64,000 nucleotides of DNA from Rugosimonospora sp040255525 (GTDB taxonomy: Bacteria > Actinomycetota > Actinomycetes > Mycobacteriales > Micromonosporaceae), in the NCBI GenBank assembly GCA_040255525.1, contig JBDZVD010000007.1, positions 50,985 to 114,984 on the forward strand, given 5' to 3'. The notes below the pieces were generated by a model. It saw only the letters and a list, made by a program, of their open reading frames with translations, was not told the DNA's origin and did no database searches. Positions 8,693 to 16,683 of this stretch are shown piece by piece. The position numbers and the translations under genes are program-made. Positions within the stretch are counted from its first letter, which is position 1. Every line of letters begins with the position of its first letter.

Positions 8693-9787
8693 ATGAGGTT
8701 CGAGATCTGGAACGCGCGCGACGCGCGCGAGCGCGGCCGGTGGCTGGCCGCGCACGAGGCGCTGCCCAGCCGGGAGGTGTACGCCCACCCCGCCTACGTC
8801 GGCCTGTTCGCCGGACCCGGGGAGCAGCCGCTGGCCGCGTACGCCGAGACCGGGTCCGGCCCGGTGCTGTACCCGTTCATCCTGCGCCCGGTCGGTGATC
8901 CGGGCGCCGCGGCCGGCTACGACATCACCAGCGCGTACGGGTACGCGGGCGCGTTCCGCGCCGGACCGCTCGACGAGCCGGACGCCAAGCAGTTCTGGGC
9001 CGCGTTCGACGACTTCTGCCGCCAGCGCGGGGTCGTCTCGGAGTTCACCCGGCTGTCGCTGTTCGAGGATGAGCGCCTACCCCATCCCGGCCGGACCGAG
9101 CCTCGGCTGGTCAATGTCGTGTGCGATCTGCGGGTACCCGAGGACGAGGCGTGGCGGGGCTTCGAGCACAAGGTACGCAAGAACGTGAACAAGGCCCGGC
9201 GCGGCGGCGTGACGATCGAGGTGGACGAGGCCGGCGCCCGGCTCGACGACTTCCTGCGCATCTACGCCGGCACCATGGACCGCCGCGAGGCGGCCGCGAG
9301 CTTCTACTTCCCGCGCGGGTTCTTCGAGACCATCGTGCGGGAGATGCCCGGCCGGTTCGTGTTCTTCCACGCCCTGCACGGCGGGCGGGTGGTGTCCACC
9401 GAACTGGTGCTGGCCTCGGCCGCCACCATGTACTCCTACCTCGGCGGGACCGATCGGGCCGCGTTCGACCTGCGCCCGAACGACCTGTTGAAGGTGCAGG
9501 CGTGCGCCTGGGGCCGGGCGCGGGGGATGACGCGGTTCGTGCTCGGCGGAGGGCACGCCCCGGACGACGGGATCTTCCGGTACAAGCGGGCCTTCGCGCC
9601 GGAGGGGCTGGTGCCGTACTCGGTCGGGACCAGGGTGCTCGACGAACGGGAGTACGCGCGGCTGACGGCGGAGCACCGCGCCGAGGGGTGCCGGCGCGAC
9701 CCCGGGTGGATGGCCGACCCGGGCTTCTTCCCCGGGTACCGGTGCGCGCTGCCCGAACGCCGCGACCCTGCCTGGTCCGCCGCCTGA
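8693..9787 (+). CDS. FemAB-like GNAT acyltransferase
   Basis: The 364-residue protein resembles the FemAB/methicillin-resistance family and the GNAT-fold proteins found in exopolysaccharide clusters. Visible features are the FEHKVRKNVNKARRGGVTIE segment in the middle, YAGTMDRREA, FFHALHGGRVVSTELVLAS and LGGGHAPDDGIFRYKRAFAP near the C-terminus. The last is a strong match to the family's acceptor-site block. FemAB-type enzymes transfer acyl or aminoacyl groups; in glycan loci they probably decorate sugars. The ATG at 8693 follows the GNAT stop by 46 bp with only a weak ribosome site. No membrane segment or signal peptide is present, so it should act in the cytoplasm on activated precursors. 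Confidence 0.75.
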   Translation: MRFEIWNARDARERGRWLAAHEALPSREVYAHPAYVGLFAGPGEQPLAAYAETGSGPVLYPFILRPVGDPGAAAGYDITSAYGYAGAFRAGPLDEPDAKQFWAAFDDFCRQRGVVSEFTRLSLFEDERLPHPGRTEPRLVNVVCDLRVPEDEAWRGFEHKVRKNVNKARRGGVTIEVDEAGARLDDFLRIYAGTMDRREAAASFYFPRGFFETIVREMPGRFVFFHALHGGRVVSTELVLASAATMYSYLGGTDRAAFDLRPNDLLKVQACAWGRARGMTRFVLGGGHAPDDGIFRYKRAFAPEGLVPYSVGTRVLDEREYARLTAEHRAEGCRRDPGWMADPGFFPGYRCALPERRDPAWSAA

Positions 9788-9870
9788 ATCACTGAATCGG
9801 GTGTTAGTCCCTGAAAGCGCTGCTAGCGTGGTTCGCGGCATTCATTGGGCTTCGGGGGTTTGAGCGTCAG

Positions 9871-11040
9871 GTGGAGCAAGCACTGCGTCCCGGCGGGGAC
9901 GGCGACCTGCCCGGTGCCGGGACGGCGGCGACCGTGCCCGCGTCGCGGGTGGGTACCCGAAGCGAACGGCCGGGACCGGCAGAGCACGCCCGGTCGGCAC
10001 TGTCCGGGGCGCCATGCCCGACCTGCGGCACCGGCAGCGACCGGGTGTCCGGCGACTTCGACGGCTACATCGAAGGGTACCGGGTGTGCGTCCTGGAGTG
10101 CCCGCGTTGCCTGCTGCGGTTCAGCAGCCGGCTGGACGTGCCCGACGGGCTCTACGACGCCATCTACCGGCACACCGAGATGCTGCCCGGGTACGACCGG
10201 TACGCGCGGTACGCCACCGCGGTGACCCGCCACCCGCAGCCGCTGGACCTGCTGGCCTCCTGCGAACTGCCCTACTGGTACGTGCGCGACCACGTCCGTC
10301 ACCGGCTGCGCCCCGGCGCGACCGTGGTGGACTTCGGCTGCGGCGAGGGGTACCTGACGTACGCGCTGCGCAGGGCGGGGATCGCCTGCTACGGCGTCGA
10401 CATCTCGGGTACCACGATCGAGCGCGCCCGGCGGCGGTTCGGCCACGACGACTGGTTCCTGACCACGGAGGAGTTCACCGGCCGGCGGCCGGCGGCCGCC
10501 GACCTCGTCGTCGCCCTCGAACTGATCGAACACGTGCCCGAGCCGGCCCGGGTGCTGGCCAGCGCCCTGGAACTGCTCGGCCCCGGCGGCTGCGTCCTGG
10601 CGACCACACCGAACCGGGACGCCAGCCCCGCCCACGCGGTGTGGGACACCGACCTGCCACCGGTCCACCTGCTGTGGTTCGGCGTACGGGCGGTGCGCGA
10701 ACTGGCCGCCCGGGCGCACTGCGACGTGACCTTTCCCGCGGTACCGGGCCGGGTGATCGACGCCCTGCGGCCGGCCGCGGCGCGGCGGGGCAGCTGGCCT
10801 CCGCTGCTCACCGCGTCGGGCGAGCTGACCCTCGCGGTGCGGCGGGCGCGCAGCCTGCCGTGGCGTGCCCGCCGCCGGGCGGCGCGCTCGCTGGCCCGGG
10901 TGTACGAGGCGGTCGACCGCTCACCGCTGCGCGAGATTCCAGACGTGGTCCGCACCCACCGGCCGGCCACGCTCGGCGCGTGCTTCAGCCCCCAGGCCGG
11001 TCGTACCGCCCCGCCGCGGGCACCCCAGTCCGGGGCATGA
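9871..11040 (+). CDS. Class I SAM-dependent methyltransferase with N-terminal zinc-ribbon
   Basis: The 389-residue protein has a CPTCGTG / CPRC cysteine pair near residues 50–83, likely a zinc ribbon. A Rossmann methyltransferase domain follows with VVDFGCGEGYLTYALR (motif I) and DLVVALELIEHVPEPARVL (motif IV/post I). LLGPGGCVLATTPN is the post-II loop. The layout is common in methyltransferases that act on sugars or lipid-linked glycans in polysaccharide loci. The GTG start at 9871 has no strong ribosome site. Its stop overlaps the flippase start (ATGA), so both are coupled. The C-terminal ~100 residues are Arg/Ala-rich and unassigned. Confidence 0.8.
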   Translation: MEQALRPGGDGDLPGAGTAATVPASRVGTRSERPGPAEHARSALSGAPCPTCGTGSDRVSGDFDGYIEGYRVCVLECPRCLLRFSSRLDVPDGLYDAIYRHTEMLPGYDRYARYATAVTRHPQPLDLLASCELPYWYVRDHVRHRLRPGATVVDFGCGEGYLTYALRRAGIACYGVDISGTTIERARRRFGHDDWFLTTEEFTGRRPAAADLVVALELIEHVPEPARVLASALELLGPGGCVLATTPNRDASPAHAVWDTDLPPVHLLWFGVRAVRELAARAHCDVTFPAVPGRVIDALRPAAARRGSWPPLLTASGELTLAVRRARSLPWRARRRAARSLARVYEAVDRSPLREIPDVVRTHRPATLGACFSPQAGRTAPPRAPQSGA

Positions 11041-12296
11041 GCGGGCGCCACCACGCGCCCCTGGTGTCCGGGCGCTCGGCGACGCTGCTCACCAACGGGG
11101 GTCTCCTGGCCTCCGGCATCCTGACCAGCATCCTGGTCTCCCGGGTGCTCGGCCCCACCGGGCGCGGTCACTACGTCACCTGGCAGACCTGGGCGGCGAC
11201 GATCGGGATCTTCGCGCTGGGCGGGCTGCCGCAGGTGCTCGTGCTCGACGACTGGACTCCCGGGCGTCACAGGCCGCGCGAGCTTCTCGCGCCGCTCGCC
11301 CTCACGGTCGGCGCGGCGCTGGCGGTACTCGCCGGGCTGTCCGCGTTCCTGCGCCCGGACTGGATCGTGCTCACCGCCGCGGTACTGGTGGTGCTGGCCA
11401 ACCAGTTCGGCTCGCTGGGCGCCTCCGAGGCGCAGCGGATGGGCCGGATGGGCATCGAGTTCAACCTGGCGCGGATCGTGCCGCAGGCCGCTTCCCTGCT
11501 GGCCATGGTTGGGCTGCTGGTGCTGCGGTCCGGCTCGTACCCGGCGTGGTTGATGGGTGTCGCGGTGTGCCAGGCCGGCGCCACCGCGCTGTGGCTGTGG
11601 TACCGGTGCGACCGGGGCGTGCGGCCACCCGTCTCCGCCCGGCCCACGGTCACGGACTCGGTACGCCTGGCGCCCGGCAGCTGGGTGACGCTGCTGCAGT
11701 ACCGGTTCGACCTGCTGGCGGTCACGGCACTGTTCCGCCCCGAGATCGTCGCCTTCTACGCCACCGGCCTGGCCGCCTCCGGCGCGGTGCTCGCCGCCGG
11801 CCAGTCGCGCGGCATGCACTGGTTTTCCCGGCAGGGCGGCACGTTCACCAACCGGCCCGGCGCGCTCGGCCGGGAACTGCGGCGCACCGCCGGCATCGCG
11901 CTGGCCGTGGCCGCCCCGCTGGCGCTGCTCGGCCGGGTGTGGGTTGCCGCCGCGTACGGGTCGGCCTTCCTGCCGGCGGTGCCGATCGTGGCGGTGCTGT
12001 GCGGCGTCGGAGTCATCCAGTCCGTGGACTACCTGCTGGCCCACGAGTGCCTGATCGTCGGGCTGGGCAGCCGGGTGCTGCTGTTCCGGTTGCCCAGCAT
12101 CGCCGCCGTCGCGGCCGGGTTCGGGCTGGCCTCGGCGCAACACTGGCCGGCCGCGGCGATCGCGGTCGTGCCCGGCGCCGGGTACGCGCTGTCCTCGGCC
12201 GTGTTCCTGGTCGCGATCCGGTCGCGGCGGGCGGTCGCCCCCTCGGCGCTGCCGGTACCGGAGCCGGCCGCCGCCGGTCCGGCACGGGTCCGGTAG
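11037..12296 (+). CDS. Wzx-like polysaccharide flippase (MOP superfamily)
   Basis: The 419-residue protein is almost entirely hydrophobic helices, about 12 segments. It begins with LLTNGGLLASGILTSILVSRVLGPTGRG, the pattern that opens most MOP/PST exporters (first helix, then a LGP-x-GRG loop). It should translocate undecaprenyl-linked repeat units across the membrane. It is translationally coupled to the methyltransferase before it and converges on the next gene with only 6 bp between stops. No separate Wzy polymerase was recognised in the window; it may lie upstream of position 1. Confidence 0.85.
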   Translation: MSGRHHAPLVSGRSATLLTNGGLLASGILTSILVSRVLGPTGRGHYVTWQTWAATIGIFALGGLPQVLVLDDWTPGRHRPRELLAPLALTVGAALAVLAGLSAFLRPDWIVLTAAVLVVLANQFGSLGASEAQRMGRMGIEFNLARIVPQAASLLAMVGLLVLRSGSYPAWLMGVAVCQAGATALWLWYRCDRGVRPPVSARPTVTDSVRLAPGSWVTLLQYRFDLLAVTALFRPEIVAFYATGLAASGAVLAAGQSRGMHWFSRQGGTFTNRPGALGRELRRTAGIALAVAAPLALLGRVWVAAAYGSAFLPAVPIVAVLCGVGVIQSVDYLLAHECLIVGLGSRVLLFRLPSIAAVAAGFGLASAQHWPAAAIAVVPGAGYALSSAVFLVAIRSRRAVAPSALPVPEPAAAGPARVR

Positions 12297-12302
12297 GCCG
12301 GG

Positions 12303-13064
12303 TCAGGACAGGGGGCACCAGAGTTGGGTACTGAGCACCTCGCCGTCGGCGTACTGCGCCGCCGGCGCCGGTACCCGGAGCACCTCGCGGACCGGGGCGC
12401 AGTCGAACGGGGGGCGGGAGATGTCCACCCAGGAGCCGCGGTCCAGCCGGGTGTCCGGCCCGTGCGCCTTGTCGAGGTTCGGCTGCCCGGTGCGCTCCGG
12501 TGCCGGCAGGTGCTCGGTGACCAGCACCAGCGGGTACTGGCGGCAACGCGCCAGGATCCGGGCGATCTGGTCGTTGCCCAGGTGCTGGAGGACCTGCCGG
12601 ACCAGGCAGATGTCGGCCGGCGGCAGTTCGTCGGTCGCCGCGTCGAGCACCGAGAACCGCACGCCCGGCCGGCCGTGCCGGGCGACGTTGCGCGCCACGA
12701 GGTCGGGTACCACGTCGATCCCGTGGTAGCTGTCCAGGGTGTCCACGAACAGGGACGCGATCCGGAAATCGCCGCAGCCGATGTCCACCGCGCTGCGCGC
12801 CGCGCTCTGCTCGACGAGCGAGCGGACGCAGTCCGCGTAGGCCAGGGCGGCGTCGCCGCGCGAGCCCGACCCGGAGTCGAAGTCATCGCCGCGGCCCCAC
12901 TGGCGGGCGGCGTAGACCTCGGAGAACACCTCCCGCGCGGAGCGCGAGGCGTTGCGCTGGCGCAGCCGTGCCAGGCGGGCCGAGGCCACCCAGTTCCGGA
13001 CCGGCGACGGGGTGCGTTCGGCGACCCGGTGGCGCCACTTCTCATACGACATGCGAAGTAGCAT
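12303..13064 (-). CDS. SAM-dependent methyltransferase
   Basis: The 253-residue cytoplasmic protein shows a Rossmann motif I AVDIGCGDFRIASLF (about residues 91–105), GIDVVPDLVARN (motif II region) and ADICLVRQVLQHLGNDQI (motif IV). These are typical of class I methyltransferases related to sugar O-methylases. The N-terminal ~85 residues are Arg-rich. Two closely spaced ATGs (13064 and 13052) are possible; the outer one is listed. It is divergent from the GT2 gene with only 25 bp between starts, an AT-rich stretch that must hold any promoters in part inside the coding ends. The context suggests methylation of a sugar in the exported glycan. Confidence 0.78.
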   Translation of the reverse strand: MLLRMSYEKWRHRVAERTPSPVRNWVASARLARLRQRNASRSAREVFSEVYAARQWGRGDDFDSGSGSRGDAALAYADCVRSLVEQSAARSAVDIGCGDFRIASLFVDTLDSYHGIDVVPDLVARNVARHGRPGVRFSVLDAATDELPPADICLVRQVLQHLGNDQIARILARCRQYPLVLVTEHLPAPERTGQPNLDKAHGPDTRLDRGSWVDISRPPFDCAPVREVLRVPAPAAQYADGEVLSTQLWCPLS

Positions 13065-13089
13065 AGCTAATAAACATGGAAGAACGGTT

Positions 13090-14013
13090 ATGTCCGAAAT
13101 TGTTAGCGCGGTGAATCCGCCGGCCCGGCGAGCGACCTCGGTCGTCGTGCACTACGGCGACCTCGAACCGACCGTCCGGCTGGCCAACCACCTGGCGGAC
13201 TTCGACACGGACGTGGTGGTGGTGGCCAACGACCGGTCGCCGCGGCCGGAGGCGCTGCACCGCCGCGTGGAGTGGATCGTGCCGGACCGCAACCTCGGGT
13301 ACGGGGAGGCGTTCATGACCGCCGCCCGGGGCCGCGCGACCGAGGCACTGGTGCTGCTCAACAACGACATCGCGCTGCCCCGGGAGACCTTCGAACGGTG
13401 CCTCGACGCCCTGCTCGGGGCCGAGGACGTCGGGGTCGTCGGCCCGGTGCTGCGGCACGAGGACAACTCGCTGCAGTCCGGGGCGGCCCGGCTGACCCGG
13501 TGGCGCCGGGTGCCCCGGGTGCTGATCGACCCCGGCCCGGTCACGGTCGAGTGTGTCTGGGTGACCGGCGCGGTGATGTTCATCCGGCGCGAGGTCGCGC
13601 AGGGGATCGGGATGGACGGCTCGTTCTTCCTCGGCGCCGAGGACGCCGACCTGTGCATCCGGGCGCGCCGGGCCGGCTGGCGGATCCTGTGCCGAGGTGA
13701 CGCGGTCGCCATCCACCACGGGTCGCGGGTGATCGGTACCCGGTGGAACTACTACTCCACGCGCAACCGGGTCTGGTACACCCGGGCCAGCTTCGGCCTT
13801 TTTCCCGCCGTCCTGAACTGGATCTGCTCCGTGCTGTTGCTGCCCCGGGTCGTGCTGGCCGATCTGGTCAAGCGCAACGACCTGACCGCCTCACGGCTGT
13901 GCGTTCTGGCCCTCGCGCATGCCTGGCGGCGCAAGCCGGCCGCGGCGGAGGGACCGCTCGCGGGGGAGCCGTTCCCGGATCGGCTGATCGGTTCGAAGGC
14001 CGTCCGCGCGTAG
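13090..14013 (+). CDS. GT2 family glycosyltransferase (rhamnosyltransferase-like)
   Basis: The 307-residue GT-A protein contains ATSVVVHYGDLEPTVRLANH, VVVVANDRS, RNLGYGEAFM, LLNNDIALP (the DxD-equivalent NND) and a later FFLGAEDADLCIRARRAGW, the ED acceptor-site signature of the WcaE/RfbN-type GT2 group. C-terminal hydrophobic stretches (about residues 235–262) suggest membrane association. The ATG at 13090 has GGAAG at 13078–13082. Its last 123 bp overlap the 3' end of the convergent GT4 gene. The family often transfers rhamnose or related deoxy sugars; the sugar is not determinable here. Confidence 0.85.
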   Translation: MSEIVSAVNPPARRATSVVVHYGDLEPTVRLANHLADFDTDVVVVANDRSPRPEALHRRVEWIVPDRNLGYGEAFMTAARGRATEALVLLNNDIALPRETFERCLDALLGAEDVGVVGPVLRHEDNSLQSGAARLTRWRRVPRVLIDPGPVTVECVWVTGAVMFIRREVAQGIGMDGSFFLGAEDADLCIRARRAGWRILCRGDAVAIHHGSRVIGTRWNYYSTRNRVWYTRASFGLFPAVLNWICSVLLLPRVVLADLVKRNDLTASRLCVLALAHAWRRKPAAAEGPLAGEPFPDRLIGSKAVRA

Positions 14014-15291
14014 CCGGTCGGGCGACCGGTCCGGATCGTCACGAGCGGCCAGACGCGCCGAGCCGGAGTGGTCGCACCCGCTGCGGGCGCCCAACAGGTC
14101 GTCGTAGACGGCGGTGAAGCGCCCCAGCGCGACGGTGGACGAGAAGTGGGCCAGGCAGCGCTCGCGGGCGCGAACGCTCATCCCCCGGTCCGGGTCCGAC
14201 AGCACGCGCAGGGTCCGCTCGGCGACGGCCGCCGGCACCTCGTCGGCGGGCAGTTGTGGCACGAGCCACCCGGTGCGCCCGTTGCACACCGTCTCGACGC
14301 TGCCGGCCGTCCCGGTGGCCACCACGGGCAGCCCGCAGGCCATCGCCTCCAGGACGGTCATCCCCAGCCCTTCCTCATGGGAGGTCTGGAGGAAGACAGA
14401 CGCACCCTGGTAGAGCCTGACGAGATCGTCGAGGCCGACATCGCTGCGGACCCTGATCCGGCCGCTCAGCCCGAGACCTGCCACCAGATCCCGCACGCCC
14501 CGCGGCAGTTCGCCCCGGCCGACCAGCAGCAGCTCCGGTACGGCGCCGTTGCGGCGGACCATCTCGGCGTAGGCGAGCACCGTCCGGTCGAGGCCCTTGC
14601 GCGTGTCACCGAGCCGGCAGACCGACAACAGGTGACCGTCCGGCCGCCACGGGCGATCCGGCGGTGTGAAGAAGGCGGTGTCCACGCCCGGTGCCGCCTT
14701 GACGACCCGGCCCTTCACCAAGGGGCGGACCCAGTCGAGCATCGTCGCGTTCTCGACGAGTACGGCGTCGACGCCGGCCAGCGCCCGCCGCTCGGCCCGG
14801 CCGGTGAGCCGGGTCATGGCGCCGCGCCAGACCCGGGCCGGCAGCGGCTGCCCGGAAAGCTGCGAGGCGCGCTCCCAGCAGGCCCGGGTGGCGACCTGGA
14901 GGACGACCGGAATCCCGGTCCCGGTGACCGGGCAGGCCCACGCGGGGCTGCCGGCCACCACCTGTATCAGGTCGTAGCCGCGCAGCACGGAGATCAGTTC
15001 CCGGCGCGAGCGGTACCGCATGAATTCCAGCTCCACCGCGTTGGCGCCCCAGTGCGTCGCGGCCTGCTGGCCGCCCGCCGTCGCCAGGCTGGCGCGTCGC
15101 CACGAACGGGGCGCGGCCAGGCGCCGGCTGCTGGGGTCCCGGCTGGAGGTCGCCAGCGTGTGCAGGTCGATCCGGTACTCTCCGGCAGCCGTCAGACCCT
15201 CGTAGAGCCACCGGCTCACGGTCGCCACTCCGCCGCCCGCGTTGATCCCCTGAGTGACCAGAGCGATCCTCCGGTGCCGCCGGCCGCTCAT
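13891..15291 (-). CDS. GT4 family glycosyltransferase with long Arg-rich tail
   Basis: This 466-residue protein has a GT-B layout. The N-terminal domain starts IALVTQGINAGGGVATVSRW. The C-terminal domain has LLSVCRLGDTRKGLDRTVLA, LLLVGRGELPRG, and the donor-binding SHEEGLGMTVLEAMACGLPV, whose E-x7-E pattern is typical of GT4. After about residue 395 a ~60-residue Arg/Asp-rich tail follows that does not look like family sequence. It is the part overlapping the opposite GT2 gene. The true stop may have been lost and the frame extended. The start overlaps the preceding gene (ATGA), so the two GT4 genes form a coupled pair. Confidence 0.85.
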   Translation of the reverse strand: MSGRRHRRIALVTQGINAGGGVATVSRWLYEGLTAAGEYRIDLHTLATSSRDPSSRRLAAPRSWRRASLATAGGQQAATHWGANAVELEFMRYRSRRELISVLRGYDLIQVVAGSPAWACPVTGTGIPVVLQVATRACWERASQLSGQPLPARVWRGAMTRLTGRAERRALAGVDAVLVENATMLDWVRPLVKGRVVKAAPGVDTAFFTPPDRPWRPDGHLLSVCRLGDTRKGLDRTVLAYAEMVRRNGAVPELLLVGRGELPRGVRDLVAGLGLSGRIRVRSDVGLDDLVRLYQGASVFLQTSHEEGLGMTVLEAMACGLPVVATGTAGSVETVCNGRTGWLVPQLPADEVPAAVAERTLRVLSDPDRGMSVRARERCLAHFSSTVALGRFTAVYDDLLGARSGCDHSGSARLAARDDPDRSPDRLRADGLRTDQPIRERLPRERSLRRGRLAPPGMREGQNAQP

Positions 15292-16496
15292 CGACCCGCC
15301 GCCCGGGTAGAGGACAGCACCTGGTCGAAGACATTGATCTCCACCGACTCGGCCCGCCACGACCGGTACGCGTCGCCGGCGGCCTGTCTGGCCCGCAGCC
15401 TCGCCTCCGGGGACATCGACACCACCGGTTGCAGCGCCGCGGCCAGCCCGCCGGCGGTGAGGTCCCGCACGACCCGGCCGCCGCCCTTGTCCAGTACGGC
15501 CGTCCACGGGGTGGTGTCCGAGCAGATCACCGGGCAGGAGGCGAAGAGGCTTTCGGCGATGACGTGCCCGAAGTTCTCTCCCATGGTCGGGAAGACGAAG
15601 GCGTCGTAGGCGTGGAAGGTACGGGGCACGGCGGCGGGCGGCAGGTCGCCGCGGTACCTGACCCGGACGGTGGGGGGCAGCAGCGTGATCAGCGCCGCGC
15701 AGCGCGCCCAGTACCCGGCGTCTTCCCGTGGCCCGTAGATGTCGAATTCGACCGGACCGCGCACGAGCGGCAGGGCCCGCAGCGCCAGGTCCAGGTTCTT
15801 CATCGGGCTGATCCGGCTGATGAAGACGAACCGGGCCGGACCGGCCACCGGACCGGTTGCCGGCATCGGCTCGGGGGGCAGCTGGATCTGATCCGAGTTG
15901 ATCTCGACGCGGGCCCACGGGAACGCTGACCTGACGTCCGCGGCCTCGTGCCGGGAGGAGGCGTGCCAGACCGTGTCCATGCCGCGCAGGAACGGTTCCC
16001 ACCACCGGAGGAACTGTCGTTTCTTGGCGGCCTTCAGCGACAGCGCGCCGGCAGAGAGCTCGCCACGCGGTGCGATCAGGACGCTGGCCGCGCGGATCAG
16101 CCCCAGCCGCGCGGCGATCACCGGCACCACGGTGAACACCGGCGCCCAGAGGCTGTTGACATACAGCAGGTCGAACTCGGTCCGGCGAAGCGCGCGCCAC
16201 AGGCGCAACCACTGTCCCGCCCGGTGGGTGTCCAGGTAGAAGATCCGTGAGCCGGACCGCTGGACCCATCGTCCGGTGAGCCCGGGATAGGGCCGGGCGG
16301 AGCCCAGATCCCGGTCACGCGTGACGAGCAGCAGATCGATGTGCTCGGGCAGGCTCGCCATCAGCGCCGCCAGCGATCGGACCGGCCCGCCCCCGCGGAA
16401 GCCCGGCTCGAAGCATCCGCAGGTGGCGAGCACCCGCACCCGCCGCTGGTCGCTGCCGGTCGCCTGCACGGACAGCGGGCGTGCGCGCGACTTCAT
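15288..16496 (-). CDS. GT4 family glycosyltransferase
   Basis: The 402-residue protein has the GT-B pattern: an N-terminal FEPGFRGGGPVRSLAALM acceptor loop, YVNSLWAPVFTVVP, then ARFVFISRISPMKNLDLALR opening the second Rossmann domain. The donor-site block FVFPTMGENFGHVIAESLFA follows, where the ENFGHVIAE motif is diagnostic of the WbpY/WfgS-like GT4 branch. It is first in a leftward two-gene unit with the other GT4. The 187-bp gap upstream is shared with the divergent dehydratase gene. Substrate unknown. Confidence 0.87.
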   Translation of the reverse strand: MKSRARPLSVQATGSDQRRVRVLATCGCFEPGFRGGGPVRSLAALMASLPEHIDLLLVTRDRDLGSARPYPGLTGRWVQRSGSRIFYLDTHRAGQWLRLWRALRRTEFDLLYVNSLWAPVFTVVPVIAARLGLIRAASVLIAPRGELSAGALSLKAAKKRQFLRWWEPFLRGMDTVWHASSRHEAADVRSAFPWARVEINSDQIQLPPEPMPATGPVAGPARFVFISRISPMKNLDLALRALPLVRGPVEFDIYGPREDAGYWARCAALITLLPPTVRVRYRGDLPPAAVPRTFHAYDAFVFPTMGENFGHVIAESLFASCPVICSDTTPWTAVLDKGGGRVVRDLTAGGLAAALQPVVSMSPEARLRARQAAGDAYRSWRAESVEINVFDQVLSSTRAAGR

Positions 16497-16683
16497 CGAA
16501 GAACTCCCTCTGCCGCTTCCGGTCCTGGATATAACGACTTTACGTCTGATATGTCACCGAAGGTCGAATAGACCTTTTATCCCACTAAACCCCTCACTCA
16601 GCTTTATGCTTGCAAAAGCGCTGGAGCCGGTCATAAACGGTTTAGAGCGCTCAAACAGTCACTGGGAACGGGGAGCGTATCCG
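16497..16683. promoter_or_regulatory. Divergent promoter region with a GAGCGCTC palindrome
   Basis: This AT-rich gap separates the leftward GT4 pair from the rightward dehydratase–sulfotransferase pair. TTGCAA (16610–16615) and CATAAA (16632–16637) are 16 nt apart and form a candidate rightward promoter (4/6 matches each). Immediately after it lies TTTAGAGCGCTCAAAC (16641–16656), an imperfect palindrome with a perfect GAGCGCTC core like LacI-family operators. It would overlap the transcription start, so repression is plausible. GGGGAG at 16670–16675 is the ribosome site for 16684. Confidence 0.42.

Noticed and set aside
10389..12143. Long minus-strand frame across the methyltransferase and flippase genes
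   Set aside because: Gln/Arg/Gly-rich shadow without family features; the plus-strand genes are well supported.
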